A DNA stretch of 21,076 nucleotides from positions 1 to 21,076 of the forward strand of contig JACGCK010000483.1 of NCBI GenBank assembly GCA_014925825.1. Reading direction: 5' to 3'. A program made the position numbers and the translations under genes. The notes beneath the pieces are model-generated. The model searched no databases and had not been told where the DNA came from. It was given only the letters and a program-made list of their open reading frames with translations. Position 1 is the first letter of the stretch; every line of letters begins with the position of its first letter. Shown here one piece after another: positions 1 to 9,579 of this stretch. The DNA is from Pholiota molesta. Taxonomy: Eukaryota > Basidiomycota > Agaricomycetes > Agaricales > Strophariaceae.

Positions 1-450
1 ACTTTCCAACGCGCCTGACCAGGGGAAGTCTTCTGTGGCATAGTTGGTACCTTGAGGATGCGCTTTGTCTTTGCCGTTTGCAAGGTTTTGGATACTTGAA
101 CGTCCCAATTCCTTTTCAAGCTTCGCCTTTTCCTGAAAACAGACATCTCGTCGGTTCTTAAGAGCAACAAGGTCCTCGTTGATGCCGGTGATCTCAGCCT
201 CAAGGTCGGCGATGCGCGAACGGATGTGCCCGTCCTTAGGTGTATATGTTTGCTCAGAGTATGGGGCCTTGCTTGAGGTTCCGTTCCTGCCCTGCGACTG
301 TTCTTGGTACCTGATCTGTTTCCAATACACCTTCCAGCTATCCATGTAGATTAGTCAACGGAAGTAGTCACGAAAATTGACGCGTACATCGTCCGACGCG
401 ACGTGGTCGTTATCTTCGTAGAAATGTCGCGTCATCTTGGCCGCAGGCAT
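1..450 (-). CDS. RecQ-like ATP-dependent DNA helicase, amino-terminal part (partial)
   Basis: Reading the minus strand from ATG at 450, exon 1 (450-388) encodes 21 residues. A GTACGC donor and CAG acceptor remove 387-316, and exon 2 (315-1) stays open for 105 codons to the left edge. Exon 2 contains a charged heptad-like segment (IADLEAEITGINEDLVALKN) that should form a coiled coil, then a stretch ending NYATEDFPWSGAL. From what I know of the family, fungal RecQ1-type helicases have a short coiled coil followed by a YATxxFxWSGAL-like segment just before the helicase core with its Walker A motif. That core lies outside the window, so no catalytic residue is visible and the assignment rests on this segment. 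The protein would unwind DNA in the nucleus during repair. The intron position was chosen to keep phase 0; a second in-frame ATG at 435 is an alternative start. Confidence 0.68.
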
Positions 451-681
451 AGTTATAGTTAGAAAGAGCGCGTAATAGGTTGGTTTAATTGGTCATTAAA
501 GCAGCAGTCAATGGTGGCATTATGGTTCAAGGACACGACCCACAGTCAGAGATCAACGGGCAGGTTTCGGAGTCTCAAACAACGCGATTTCCCTCGGCTT
601 GGATTTGAATATTTCGAGCTCCGTTCCCTCGCTGATTCCTCGACTCTCAAGTCTCGGTCATACGTTTCCTCTGTCTACACC
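451..681. promoter_or_regulatory. Divergent promoter gap between the RecQ-like gene and GPN2
   Basis: The two start codons face away from each other, 231 bases apart, so this gap must carry both promoters and both 5' leaders. No clear TATA box is visible. The last 60 bases before GPN2 are pyrimidine-rich (repeated tcc/ctc), as often seen in basidiomycete leaders. An in-frame upstream ATG at 511 would add 57 residues to GPN2. I rejected it because the added residues are unlike the family and GPN2 proteins start directly before the P-loop. Confidence 0.4.
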
Positions 682-1800
682 ATGCCTTTCGGAGAGATCG
701 TTTGTGGGTCTCCAGGCAGCGGGAAATCGACATATTGCTATGGAAAATATCAACTTTTCACCGCTCTTAAACGCCCGATTTCCGTCGTGAACCTCGATCC
801 AGCCAACGACTCTCTGCCATATCCTTGTGCGATCGATATCTCTTCCCTAATAACCCTACAAGATGTCATGGACAAGCACGGGCTAGGACCGAACGGTGGC
901 ATGCTGTATTGCATGGAATATCTCGAGGCCAACTTTGACTGGCTCGAGGAGCGGCTGAAGGAGTTGGGCGATGATGCTTATGTCCTGTTTGACCTTCCAG
1001 GGCAAGTCGAGCTGAGTACGAACCATGAAAGCGTGAAGCACATAGTAGAGAAACTGACAAAGCTCTCGTTTCGGGTATGTCCCTCTACTTTCTAGCCGGA
1101 TAGGCCTTAACGGGTTCAGCTGGCTGCTGTGCATCTCTGCGATGCACATTACATCACAGATGCCTCAAAATATATCTCCGTCCTCCTCCTATCGCTACGC
1201 GCCATGTTGCAACTCGAACTACCACATATCAATGTCCTATCCAAATAGACCTGATCTCACAATACGGAGATCTCGAGTTCAACCTCGACTTCTACACCGA
1301 AGTTCAAGATCTTTCCTATCTCGAAAACACCCTCGACGCAGCCCTGCCTCCCCGTTTGCTGCCCTGAACAAGGCGATGATTTCGCTTGTCGAAGACTACA
1401 GCCTCGTCGGGTTTGAGACGCTCGCCGTGGAAGACAAGAACTCGATGCTCAACCTCACGCACGCTATCGATAGAGCAACAGGCTATGTCTTCGTCCCACC
1501 TGCTGACTCGAACCAACCACCCGACACGATCGAACAGCATCACGCAGCACCTGCAACGCGTCCTAACACCTATGCTCTCTTCTCGAGCGCAGTGGCATCT
1601 TTAAAGGGGCCTGGAAGCGATATCAGAGATATACAGGAACGTTGGATCGACGCTAAAGAGGAGTATGATGCCTTCGAGAAGAGGGAATGGAGAAAGGAAG
1701 GTGAGATGGTGAGGGACGAAGCCGCGAGGGCTGGCAAAATAAGAGAAAGGAAGACGATGGGCCCCAAGGATGGCCCAAGAATTCGGACATGCAATTGTAA
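682..1800 (+). CDS. GPN2: GPN-loop GTPase 2 (GPN2/Npa3 family), two exons, three apparent one-base gaps
   Basis: GPN-loop GTPases are dimeric cytoplasmic GTPases that assist assembly and nuclear import of RNA polymerases. Exon 1 (682-1074, 131 residues) has the P-loop GSPGSGKST at residues 9-17, NLDPAN at 38-43, the family-defining Gly-Pro-Asn at 69-71 and the G3 motif DLPGQ at 104-108. The intron is 1075-1119 (GTATGT...TTCAG, phase 0). Exon 2 (1120-1800) continues with the helical segment, the G4 SK-D region and a charged carboxy end. The frame must slip forward three times, each in a run of three identical bases (AAA 1243-1245, TTT 1355-1357, AAA 1746-1748). Adding one base to each run gives 359 codons ending at TAA 1798-1800, a normal length. 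The third slip is least certain; without it the frame runs to 1864 with an unlikely tail. The even spread of slips across otherwise conserved coding suggests sequence error rather than decay. Confidence 0.85.
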
Positions 1801-2167
1801 TTCTATATTTCGACTTGTATGTTATTTCAGTTTTCATTCGGGGTTCATTCTGCTGAAACACTGAAAGTCTATAGATCATTGTATTTTAATCATATTGACC
1901 TCTTAGTTAATAACACGCGCTCGTGTATAGAATTCCTAATGCTAAACTAAAGCATCCTAAATGGGTTTTGTTTCGCACTTGCTTACTGGCCTAGGGGAAG
2001 TCTACTAGAAGTGAAATTGGTTATTTATCGTCATATCTCACGCATGTCATTCAATTGGTCACAAATATACCACGGTCAGTTTCATTCTCTCCAAGGTCCT
2101 TTGTCTCTCCACTGATCGTGTTTCCACCATCAACTGAACTTTGTTATAGCTCCAGCGCGCAGTCTTC
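1801..2167. other. Intergenic: GPN2 3' region and promoter of the CoA-transferase gene
   Basis: This stretch is AT-rich with no open frame of interest. It should hold the GPN2 polyadenylation region and the promoter of the next gene. The last 100 bases before ATG 2168 are rich in pyrimidine tracts (ttctctcc, tttgtctctcc). No RNA gene or repeat was recognised. Confidence 0.35.
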
Positions 2168-3083
2168 ATGGAAGGCTACTCCGTTCCACGAGAAGCGCAA
2201 AACGTCTTTCTCAACGGCATCATCTTTAACCCATTGCATTCATCGGCCCCAGAAGAGATCAAGGAAGCTGCGCAATATATCGATTACATTGGCAGCAGTT
2301 CACCTTCAATCCCGATTAACTGGCGTTTCGCAGAAAGCATCGCGGCTCTGAAAGGCTTTGAAGGCGCAATGCTGAACGTCCTTCTCAAAAGAAATACGGA
2401 ATCGACTACCAGGAAATTGGAATACATACGTACGTCCTGTGTCGGCCTCAATTCGGGCCCAACAAAGTTGGACGCTGAATCGTAGCCTATAGTGACCATG
2501 TTCAGCTTTTTATCATGTCGACCGCATTAATTGTGATAGACCCACAAGGAGCAAACATCGAGCGCTCTGAGGATCGCGATGCTTACGAAAAGTTCTACCC
2601 GAATGGCGATTTCCACCGCGCCAGAGATGGCAGCCATTTCAAAGCCGCGACCACAAATATCTACAAGACTAAAGATGGACGGTATTTTCATTTGCACGGT
2701 CCGTTATCCATCTCATGCTTCATCTCCGTATATGTCCTTAATGAAAATGCGATCAATTGCCTACAGGGGGTATGAACCCTGCGTTATCACAACAGGCCTT
2801 GGGACTCGACCCAGCTAGCGACGTGCCCACTTGGGAGGAGGCATGCGCCGTGCATCAGGAGAAGGTGGTCCAGCACACCGCCGCGGAGCTGGACACCCTG
2901 CTGAACGACGTGCACAGACAGGCCGCGACGGTCTGCTGGTCCGCGCAGGAGTACAAGGAGAGCGAGCACGGGCGGGCCAACGCCCACGTCGGGCTGTTCG
3001 AGGTGCACCATATGCCGAATCCCAAACAGGCGCCCGGCTGGTGGACGCCCGTCGACGGACACACCTCCCCCCAAAAGGACTAA
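2168..3083 (+). pseudogene. CoA-transferase family III (CaiB/BaiF-like) protein, truncated after about 261 residues
   Basis: Family III CoA-transferases move CoA between acyl groups; fungal members of this kind are usually about 450-500 residues with two CaiB-like halves. The sequence gives three exons: 2168-2429, 2493-2698 and 2767-3083, with introns of 63 and 68 bases. Recognisable segments are INWRFAESIAALKGFEGA, NIYKTKDGRYFHLHG, and the final exon with ANAHVGLFE and a tryptophan pair near 3040. Exon 1 reads through to the first donor only if one base is added to the AAA at 2392-2394; the three exons then total exactly 262 codons. The second intron uses a weak GTCCGT donor. The frame ends at TAA 3081-3083 just after GHTSPQ, where relatives normally continue into the second half. 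Nothing downstream resembles that half, so the gene is cut at about 3070. Exon 3 is clearly more GC-rich than exons 1-2. Confidence 0.72.
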
Positions 3084-3410
3084 AATTACATTTGAGGCAA
3101 ATTTTGTGATGACCGCCGAAAACACATCTGATTCCATACTACTTAGGCACTCGAACACTTTCTTTACACCTTCAAAGCATTCGAGGCCGATTGTACGAAG
3201 AAAACTATTATATTACGATGCCCACCCTATTTTAGCTTCCTCGCCAATGCTGAAGAACGCAATTTGTCCAAGTCCAATATCGGGTATACGAACGGCAGAC
3301 AAGCGCCACGGGCGCCTGCCACTCGAGAGCGCCAACAAAAAGTATAGACGACACGCTTTCAGGCAGGATATCTGGGCCAAAGCAATTGAATCCCGATAGC
3401 AATGTATGCG
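3084..3410. other. Gene-free stretch between the truncated CoA-transferase and duplication copy A
   Basis: This is moderately AT-rich sequence with no convincing coding. It starts where homology to the CoA-transferase family stops and ends where similarity to the second copy starts, so it probably spans a rearrangement breakpoint. A small hairpin-forming GCGCC-ACG-GGCGC lies at about 3304-3316. No transposon terminal repeats were recognised. Confidence 0.35.
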
Positions 3411-3615
3411 ACTAGCTCTACACAAAATATGATACATACAGTAGTCAAGTACATCTACAAAAGAAGACAAACGTTAGTAATATACAGCGCCCACGTAAAC
3501 AACAAAAGCCGCTCAGTGTGTACGTGCACACATCCAGCCCACACACTCAAACTCAACCGTGGCGACCCATCAACCAGTCCGACACCGCCCCATCCTGGGC
3601 AGCGCAGCAGCGCAA

Positions 3616-5116
3616 TCATACATCATCATCCACCAAATCCCACTCTTCGTCCTCCTTTGCGGCTTCTTCGATCCGCTCCCTCGCGATACCGCTCGTAGGA
3701 TGGTTCACCCGCGTCACGCGCGGGCGCGAGGCAGGGTTCGCCGTCGTAGCCTGCAGGAGCTGGGCAAAGTCCAGCGTGAAAGAGGCTGGGGTAGGGGGCG
3801 ATAGCGGCGGATACGTTTCGTGTGATTTTCTGGTAGATATTTACGCATCAGTTGAGACTAAGAGAAGGAAGAACGCCGAACGAGGCCGGACGCACCTCCC
3901 GAGTTCTGAGCTGCAGCAGACCATCCAGAGGTTGCTCAGCACGTCGCCGGCATGGCTCAGCGAGACGTCCACGCTCTGGGTATAAGCTAGGTAAGAGACG
4001 TTATACAGAAGCATCGACAGCGCGGTGGTGAACGACGATTGCAGTGACGACGCCGGCGGGTCGGCCGAGACGACGGACGCCGCCAATGACGTCGAGTCGG
4101 CGACACGCGGGTGGGGCGACGAGTGTGTGCGCCGCGCAGAAACCGCAGAGAGCGGCGGCGCGGGGGCAGGCGCGGAGGAGAGGTGCAGCGGGTGCTTGGC
4201 GTACCACCGCGCCCACCCGCCGGTCTCCGCGCCCTTGATCGCGCCGATCCACGGCTGGCCGACGCCCAGCTTCCCGCCTGTCCAGATGATCTCGAATGGA
4301 AGCTTAATGCCAAGGTAGAACGTGAGCAGCGAGAGAAAGTGGATGGTGTGCGTTAGCACGGCATTGATATGGTCTGGAGGGTATCCTGCGCTATTTCTTC
4401 AGACGATGTTCTAGTCATTCAAAGAGGGCCACACCACTTACGTCGCATGTCCCCCGGCACAGGCAGTATCAGGTCCCCAATCGTCCACTCGCCCTTCGTC
4501 CCTGCCTTGCCCCCGATGGGCGGCCGCCCACCGACCTCGACTACGTGGAATACCTCGACGAGCTCCTGCACGAGACCCGAGCGCGCCCGCGCGATCGCCG
4601 TGCAGAGATTAAATAGTGCCTCGCTGTAGCGCGAGGGTGGCGGCGGGGACGACGTGCTGCTTGGCATGTTGGATGATATGTGCAGTCTCGCGGCTGAGAT
4701 GCTTCGTCTTCGCGATGCGAGTGTCTCGCGGAGAGTTCGCAGTCTATCTCGTTCTTGTGGCACGTCAGACATACCCATGGATTGCGCGGGTAAGGGAACT
4801 CACTGCGCTCGTTCTCCTTCCTCAGCTTCGCAAGTCCGATCTGCAGCTCCTCCACTTGTCGTTCGCAAGCACTCAGATTCGCGCGAGATAGTCTGCCAGG
4901 TGCCATGGTCTCCGCGAGCGCCTTCTTGGCTTTCGCCACATGCTCATCTCGGTCTACAGCATAGTGCTGCGTTTGTTGTCCGAGATCGTGAATACTGACG
5001 AATGCGAGAATCGTGTCAATCAAAGGACGTGGCTAGGGGTTCGGAACGCACTGGGTCTTCAGGCAGTTTTCACAGTAGAATTGGCGCTGTTTGAGTTCGC
5101 ATATCTTGCAGTCCAT
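3616..5116 (-). CDS. ATG14: Autophagy protein Atg14/Barkor-like PI3-kinase subunit, copy A (intact)
   Basis: Atg14 is the subunit that directs the Vps34-Vps15-Vps30/Beclin complex to autophagosome formation sites. I read five exons on minus: 5116-5052, 4994-4804, 4753-4442, 4385-3896 and 3829-3616. The introns are 57, 50, 56 and 66 bases; three of the four donors are GTGCGT or GTGAGT and one GTAAGT. Phases are consistent and the total is 1272 bases, 423 residues. Residues 1-18 hold the family's cysteine motif C-x2-C-x8-C-x2-C (Cys3, 6, 15, 18) within KICELKQRQFYCENC. Exons 2-3 form a long charged coiled coil (AKLRKENERKRDRLRTL region). Later come a GEWTIGDLILPVPGD segment, the HTIHFLSLLTFYLGIKLPF block and a Ser/Pro/Ala-rich linker. 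The protein ends in a very acidic tail (EEWDLVDDD). The start is the first ATG before the cysteines; upstream extension meets a stop with no earlier ATG. Atg14 and Vps38/UVRAG share a fold, but the cysteine motif favours Atg14. Confidence 0.85.
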
Positions 5117-5739
5117 GAAGAAGAATCTACCGATGGGTGTGCCACTGCGGTATGGACATGGTATTGGCCGTCGTTGCGTATAATTACACGGTCACCGCGT
5201 GATGTTTTGGTAAGATTCGACTGAGTTTAAAATTGGGAGTGGCACTTGCCGCCAGGGCCGACAGGCTCGGCGCTCGATAACGGGGGAAGGCTATGGTTGA
5301 GGCTGGTCTGCCCTGAATGAGGGTCTAAGATCGGATCCCGTATTTTACACTGGAAGGCTGCGAAGATTTGCCCCAAGACGCAAGCAGCGAAGTATCCATG
5401 CCGCCATTCGACGATAGATTGGTAACAAACGGGAATACTGCTAGAAAAGACGTTTGTGACGTTTGGGATCCTGAAATCCAAAAGTTCGCTGAATTTAGAA
5501 TCTGAGGCTCGACGAATGGCCAGAAGCAGTAAGTACTCGACAATGATGGGGACTTTGGCATATTCATTAGGTTACAGAACACATACTTATGTAGTTTTGA
5601 TCTGAAGCTGTGTGAATGACAACCAACAAGTCAAACTCAGTTGAAACTCAGGACGCTTGGACCTGGCCATTCAGCGCCCTCACTGCCACTGCCACTGCCA
5701 CTCAGAATGGATCCCCGATGATTCCAATGACTCGGGAGC
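5117..5739. other. Divergent intergenic region upstream of ATG14 copy A
   Basis: This region lies between the ATG14 start (minus) and the first plausible plus-strand start at 5740. It should contain the ATG14 promoter. Minus-strand open frames here (up to 85 codons) do not keep their frame in copy B, which lacks 9 bases near 5396 and 2 bases near 5530, so I regard it as non-coding. A CTGCCA microsatellite at about 5684-5701 has one more unit here than in copy B. Confidence 0.4.
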
Positions 5740-5974
5740 ATGGAGCCTGATTTGGTAAGTACGGAGTGGTACTTGCTGCCCTTTTGTTCGTCTCCTGTAC
5801 TCTGCCCTCCCTTCCCCGCACTTGTGCTTCAACGTCAGCCTCTGTCAGCTCGCGTTTCCCTCGGATCAACATCCCGTGTCGCCCTCCGCTCCGGCCTCCG
5901 CTCCGGCCTCCCTACCCACCATCTCCGTCCCGCATCGCCTCCGCCCTTCTCTTTGCCATCCATCCCGCCTCGCC

Positions 5975-6479
5975 GTCCGCTCCAGCCTACACACCACCAC
6001 CACCAGGTACGATGCAAAGCCGCGACGACTATCTATCTATGGGGGTCAAAAGCGACAGGCGTCGATCAGGTCTGAAGCACCGACCGGTATGTCCACGTTG
6101 GAACCTACGGGTTCGACAACTCACCCACACGCTCATCACAGCGCCGCCACGGCGCCGACATCAACACGCCACTCAACGCAGCAGCATCAGTCGCCCGTCC
6201 AGGACAGCGTAGCGCAGGGTGGGCCGGCGAGCGCGACGACGACGTCGGAGTGTCCGCTCCAGCCTACACACCACCACCAGCGGGGTGTCCAAGGTACGAT
6301 GCGCACAGAAACAAAGCCGCGACGACTATCTATCTATGGGGTTAAAAGCGAGTGGCGCCGATGAGGTCTAGAGCACCGACGGGTACGTCCACTTTGTGAC
6401 TTACGAGTTCAACGACTCACCAACATGTTCATTACAGCACCACCCCGGCGCCGACATCAACACGCCACTCAACGCTCAG
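5975..6479 (+). repeat. Two imperfect ~277-base tandem units inside the unknown locus, copy A
   Basis: Unit 1 (5975-6251) and unit 2 (6252-6479) both begin GTCCGCTCCAGCCTACACAC. They continue through a GTACGATG donor-like sequence, AAGCCGCGACGACTATCTAT, a second donor-like GTATGT/GTACGT, a CTCAC branch-like site and a CACAG/TTACAG acceptor, then GGCGCCGACATCAACACGCC. Each unit therefore duplicates an exon end, an intron and the next exon start. Copy B has the same pair at 15788-16281. Confidence 0.8.
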
Positions 6480-6776
6480 TCGTTCAGGACAGCGCAGCGC
6501 ACAGCTAGCGGGGTAAATACACCGCGTCCGCGGACGAGAGCATTCGTGCGCAGAGCGTCGCCGTGCAGCAACAACCGCTTACCGCAGGTACAAGTCTTGA
6601 AGACGACTCCGCCGCCGCCGCCCCCGCGCCGCTAAGAACGATGGCCAGCCACTGACGCACGCCGACGTGGAGAGAGGGAGACATCTGTCAGAGACGAGGT
6701 GGGCAGCGTACCCGGTGCCAAGTGCAGATGGCAGAGAAGGCAAGGGATCTGCGCGGCCGCAGCGCGAGGGCAGTCA

Positions 6777-7407
6777 GTAAGTGCAGCGCCGATTCGCGCG
6801 TGCAGGAAGGACTTACTGCCGTGAAGGTCAGCGCACGCCGCCTTCGTGCGGCATATCAGACGCGTTGGCAGAGCGCCTGCGGGGTTGAACCACGAGGCGG
6901 ACAGCTCGATGGCCAGGGGCTTGTTCTAGTTACCAACGCGGACAACGACAACGATAACGATAACACGCAGAAGGATATGGGATGGACGACGGACGGCGTG
7001 GCTTGGACGGCAACGGCTCGATTTGCGAGGGTGTAGAGGACGAGAGCAACGGCGCAGCTGTCAGAAAAACATCAGTGAGTACTGAACCGCTTCATCGTAT
7101 ACACATTACTCACGGCGATATAGCCTCGAAGACGCTCGCGCCGCCTTTCTTTCCGAGCCGAGCCGCGGGATCTCCAGGAGTTCCGGACAAGGACAAGCCA
7201 ACTGCAACACACGGCAGCGCGGAGACATGGAAACGCGGGTCAGGAACGCGGCGCCTTCGAGCGGAGATGGACAACCTACCAGTGGGAGTACGGGGTGCGG
7301 GGCGCAGCGCAACGCGAGGGCAACAGTGAGTGCCGCGCCGATTCGAGTGTGCACGCACGACGGACTGCCCGTCAAGTCGGCGTGCGCCGCCTTCGTGCGG
7401 CATGCAG
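6777..7407 (+). repeat. Second repeated splice module in the unknown locus, copy A
   Basis: Bases 6777-6858 and 7326-7407, 549 bases apart, share a core. Each begins with a donor-like sequence (GTAAGTGC or GTGAGTGC), then GCGCCGATTCG, and ends with a GCCGC-CTTCGT-GCGGC hairpin (6837-6852 and 7386-7401). Looser similarity extends upstream over the preceding ~120 bases (both have GAGACAT... and GCAGCGC...GCGAGGGCA). Copy B has the pair at 16579 and 17128. Confidence 0.7.
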
Positions 7408-8147
7408 ACGTGGTGCGCAGACTGGCGCTTCGTCCTGGCCCACGAACGACGATGCGAACAGCTGCGAACAGCTCGGTAGGTGAAGATCCCGCCCGTCTGT
7501 CCCACTTACCAAAGAGGACGACGACCACGAGCGAGCTGGACGTGGGATGGAGGCGAGGGCGGCATCTCTGCTGCTCCGCGATATCGGTGAGCACGGTTAT
7601 TAACGTTAATGGCCGTTACTTACCCCGGATTTATCCAGCATCGAAGCTCGTTGACTCATCGCGCAAGGGCACGGCGCCTGCGTATCGCGCATCATTGGCG
7701 AAGACGAAAGTTCAGGCGCTGTGAGGCGCTGCGGGTAGCGCTAACAAATATCACGGCTGCAGACACGAACAGCAACCCACTTACTATGCATTCCAGATGA
7801 GCAAAGGGCTACCTGAGCAGGAAAGATCGCATTAGTGCGGTGCGTATTCGACGCTGAAGGACACGCGCTCACCTCATAGATGTCTGTTGCCCGACGCCGT
7901 CCAGTGTTTGTACGCGGCATGAAATGTGACGTTGTGCGCAGGCGGCTGTGAACGGCTGTGTACTGCAGTCGACGTAAGGTGCGACGAATTAGTGATCAGG
8001 TTTATCATTTAAGAATGACAATAGCTCACTTATAGGACAGGTGCACCACATCGCCATCGACGAGTGGACGTGCGGAGGAGGACAGCGCTGACCAGATGCA
8101 GCAGAATTGTCGAGCTCGGCGGGATAGAGTGCGAAGTGAGAAGACCA

Positions 8148-8188
8148 GGAGAGGAGAGGAGAGGAGAGGAGAAGAGAAGAGAGGAGAG
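8148..8188 (+). repeat. GGAGA purine microsatellite, copy A
   Basis: Repeated GGAGA/GAAGA units give an all-purine strand of about 40 bases. The same run is at 17950-17990 in copy B. It marks the change from the GC-rich locus to AT-rich repeat DNA. Confidence 0.9.
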
Positions 8189-8570
8189 CGGGATGAGGGA
8201 CTGAGAGGGATAATCCGTAGCCTTATATACAGCTTTGGTAGATGTGTACGTACTTGGAATGAAAATGGTGGTTTCGGGGATACTTCGTCCGTCCGCGTAT
8301 GCTAAGCGAATCGCGATCCGTATCTCCTCCTCCGTTTCCTCGTCCGCGCGCGTTGCTCCTCCTTGCCTGTAACTGGTAGAACATACTAGTTATCAATAAG
8401 AAAGCTTCTATCCCATTTCTATGATGACTAGAATACAAAAAAGCGACCAATTCATTGTATTTCTATTCGTTATCGAGAACGCAGTTCATGTTTCTACATT
8501 TTTCAAATTGTGAACCTCGTCTGTGCAGCGGCCAAGGATCATCGCTACCCACACACTTAGCAGCCCCTGA
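8189..8570. other. AT-richer non-coding stretch before the tandem ~1 kb repeats, copy A
   Basis: No gene was recognised. A TATATAAGG-like box reads on the minus strand at about 8220-8229 (plus strand ccttatata), which could drive minus transcription into the purine tract. Otherwise nothing clear is seen. Confidence 0.3.
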
Positions 8571-9562
8571 CCCGGTAGGCCATACTCCTATGTCGTAAAA
8601 CTATAGGGAAATGGCACTAGAATGCTGAATCCATGCAATGCTCCGTACCTAAGCATTCAGCAAATGCATCATCTTGCAGGCGGAAAGTTCTAGCGCGCCA
8701 TCTACGCTGGCAACGCAGCCGAGAGGACCCTTGATGGCACTAATAACGGCCTTTGAAGCCTTTTTTTTAGGTCCCCGTGCGATGCGAAATGGACTGGAAA
8801 CGCGAAACGGAGTGGGAGGAGAGGGTCAGCATGGTACGGATATCCATGTCTGCCCTACCCTGGCCGTTCCAAATTTCTGGTGTTCACTAGAAGCTTGTTG
8901 GATCTATGTATTACCACACATTTGAAGCGTTTACAAGTAATTGAGACCAGAGCAGCGGATGCGCTCTGCACGCTCTTAGTGTTTGAATCTTGATTGGCCG
9001 TTATCTCGTACATGCCGCCGCATCGCGCTCGCAGAAATAAGGAGAAATGTTAATACTGTAGATATTTATGTAATATACAGTCCTGAATTGAGATCGATAC
9101 ATTTCTTGTGTTTCAACTGGCGAATTGGGAGAGGAGGAACGCATTGTTATTGGAGTGATGACTATCCAAATGTCTGTCTCTGTGCACAACTGGAAGGGAC
9201 ACTACAAATTATAAGATATTAGGTACAGCTAACCATGTCTTGGGCCGACTCCTCATGTGCAATGAAAAGGCGCACAATCCTGGGAGCATGTGTATTGCGT
9301 CACATTCAGCGCCGGCGCCTAAATCGGTGGCACACTACGCGCGGCGCTTTACCTCGTGCGCTCGCGGCGACAAGCTACTAACGGCTTCGCAAAGAGAGTT
9401 ACCATCTACTCCAAACTATATAGAACAAACTTGTAATGGGGGTTAAAACCATTCCATAATGCAAATTCACCAAATTCTTCAACTTACCAACGGAGCGCGC
9501 AGATATGACATGAATAATGTCAAGTCAACCCGCTCGCAACGCTTCAACCTCGCATGTACGAT
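8571..9562. repeat. Imperfect tandem ~1 kb repeat, unit 1, copy A
   Basis: Unit 1 starts CCCGGTAGGCCATA and aligns along its length with unit 2 (9580-10735). Clearly shared blocks are GGCGGAAAGTTCTAGCGC, the AGGTCCCCGTGCGATGCG stretch after a T-run, GGGAGAGGAGGA.CGCAT, and CATTCAGCGCCGGCGCCTAA. The start-to-start distance is 1009 bases. No long frame spans it and no transposon protein was recognised. It ends just after CGCTCGCAACGCTTCAACCT. Confidence 0.85.
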
Positions 9563-9578
9563 TCATTAATATTAATGA
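9563..9578. repeat. 16-base perfect palindrome at the tandem-unit junction, copy A
   Basis: TCATTAATATTAATGA equals its own reverse complement. It sits between the end of unit 1 and the CCCGGTAG start of unit 2. It is intact in copy B at 19363-19378 and absent before unit 1. Confidence 0.9.
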
Positions 9579-9579
9579 G

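Larger units (their letters stand above)
5740..8097 (+). other. GC-rich intron-rich locus of unknown function, copy A (coding status uncertain)
   Basis: I do not recognise this locus. A short open start (ATGGAGCCTGATTTG, 5740-5754) is followed by a good intron, 5755-5838 (GTAAGT...GTCAG). The next exon (5839-6006) encodes a Pro/Arg/Ser-rich segment in phase. Further intron-like stretches with plausible donors, CTCAC/TTAC branch sites and AG acceptors are at 6007-6140, 6294-6437 (or 6383-6437), 7075-7123, 7587-7638 and 7974-8035. All are plus-strand oriented, which argues for plus transcription. Two segments share a GADINTPLNA peptide in the same frame. The open segments between introns are low in complexity (Arg, Ala, Gly, Pro; an Asp-Asn run near 6943-6966), and I cannot join them into one continuous frame without doubt. 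It could be a fast-evolving protein gene, a decayed gene or a spliced non-coding RNA. Confidence 0.4.

Noticed and set aside
511..681. Upstream in-frame ATG extending GPN2 by 57 residues
   Set aside because: The added residues show no family likeness; GPN proteins begin a few residues before the P-loop, as from 682.
3084..3410. Shared short element with 13195-13290 (AAAAGGAC and AAATTT-like similarities)
   Set aside because: Only a few short matches in AT-rich DNA; not enough to call a repeat or target-site duplication.
5227..5582. Minus-strand open frames of about 85 codons upstream of ATG14
   Set aside because: Small indels in copy B change their frame and end, and no family is recognisable.
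8148..8188. Possible CRISPR-like or telomeric repeat
   Set aside because: It is a simple GGAGA microsatellite without spacers and without the TTAGGG telomere unit.
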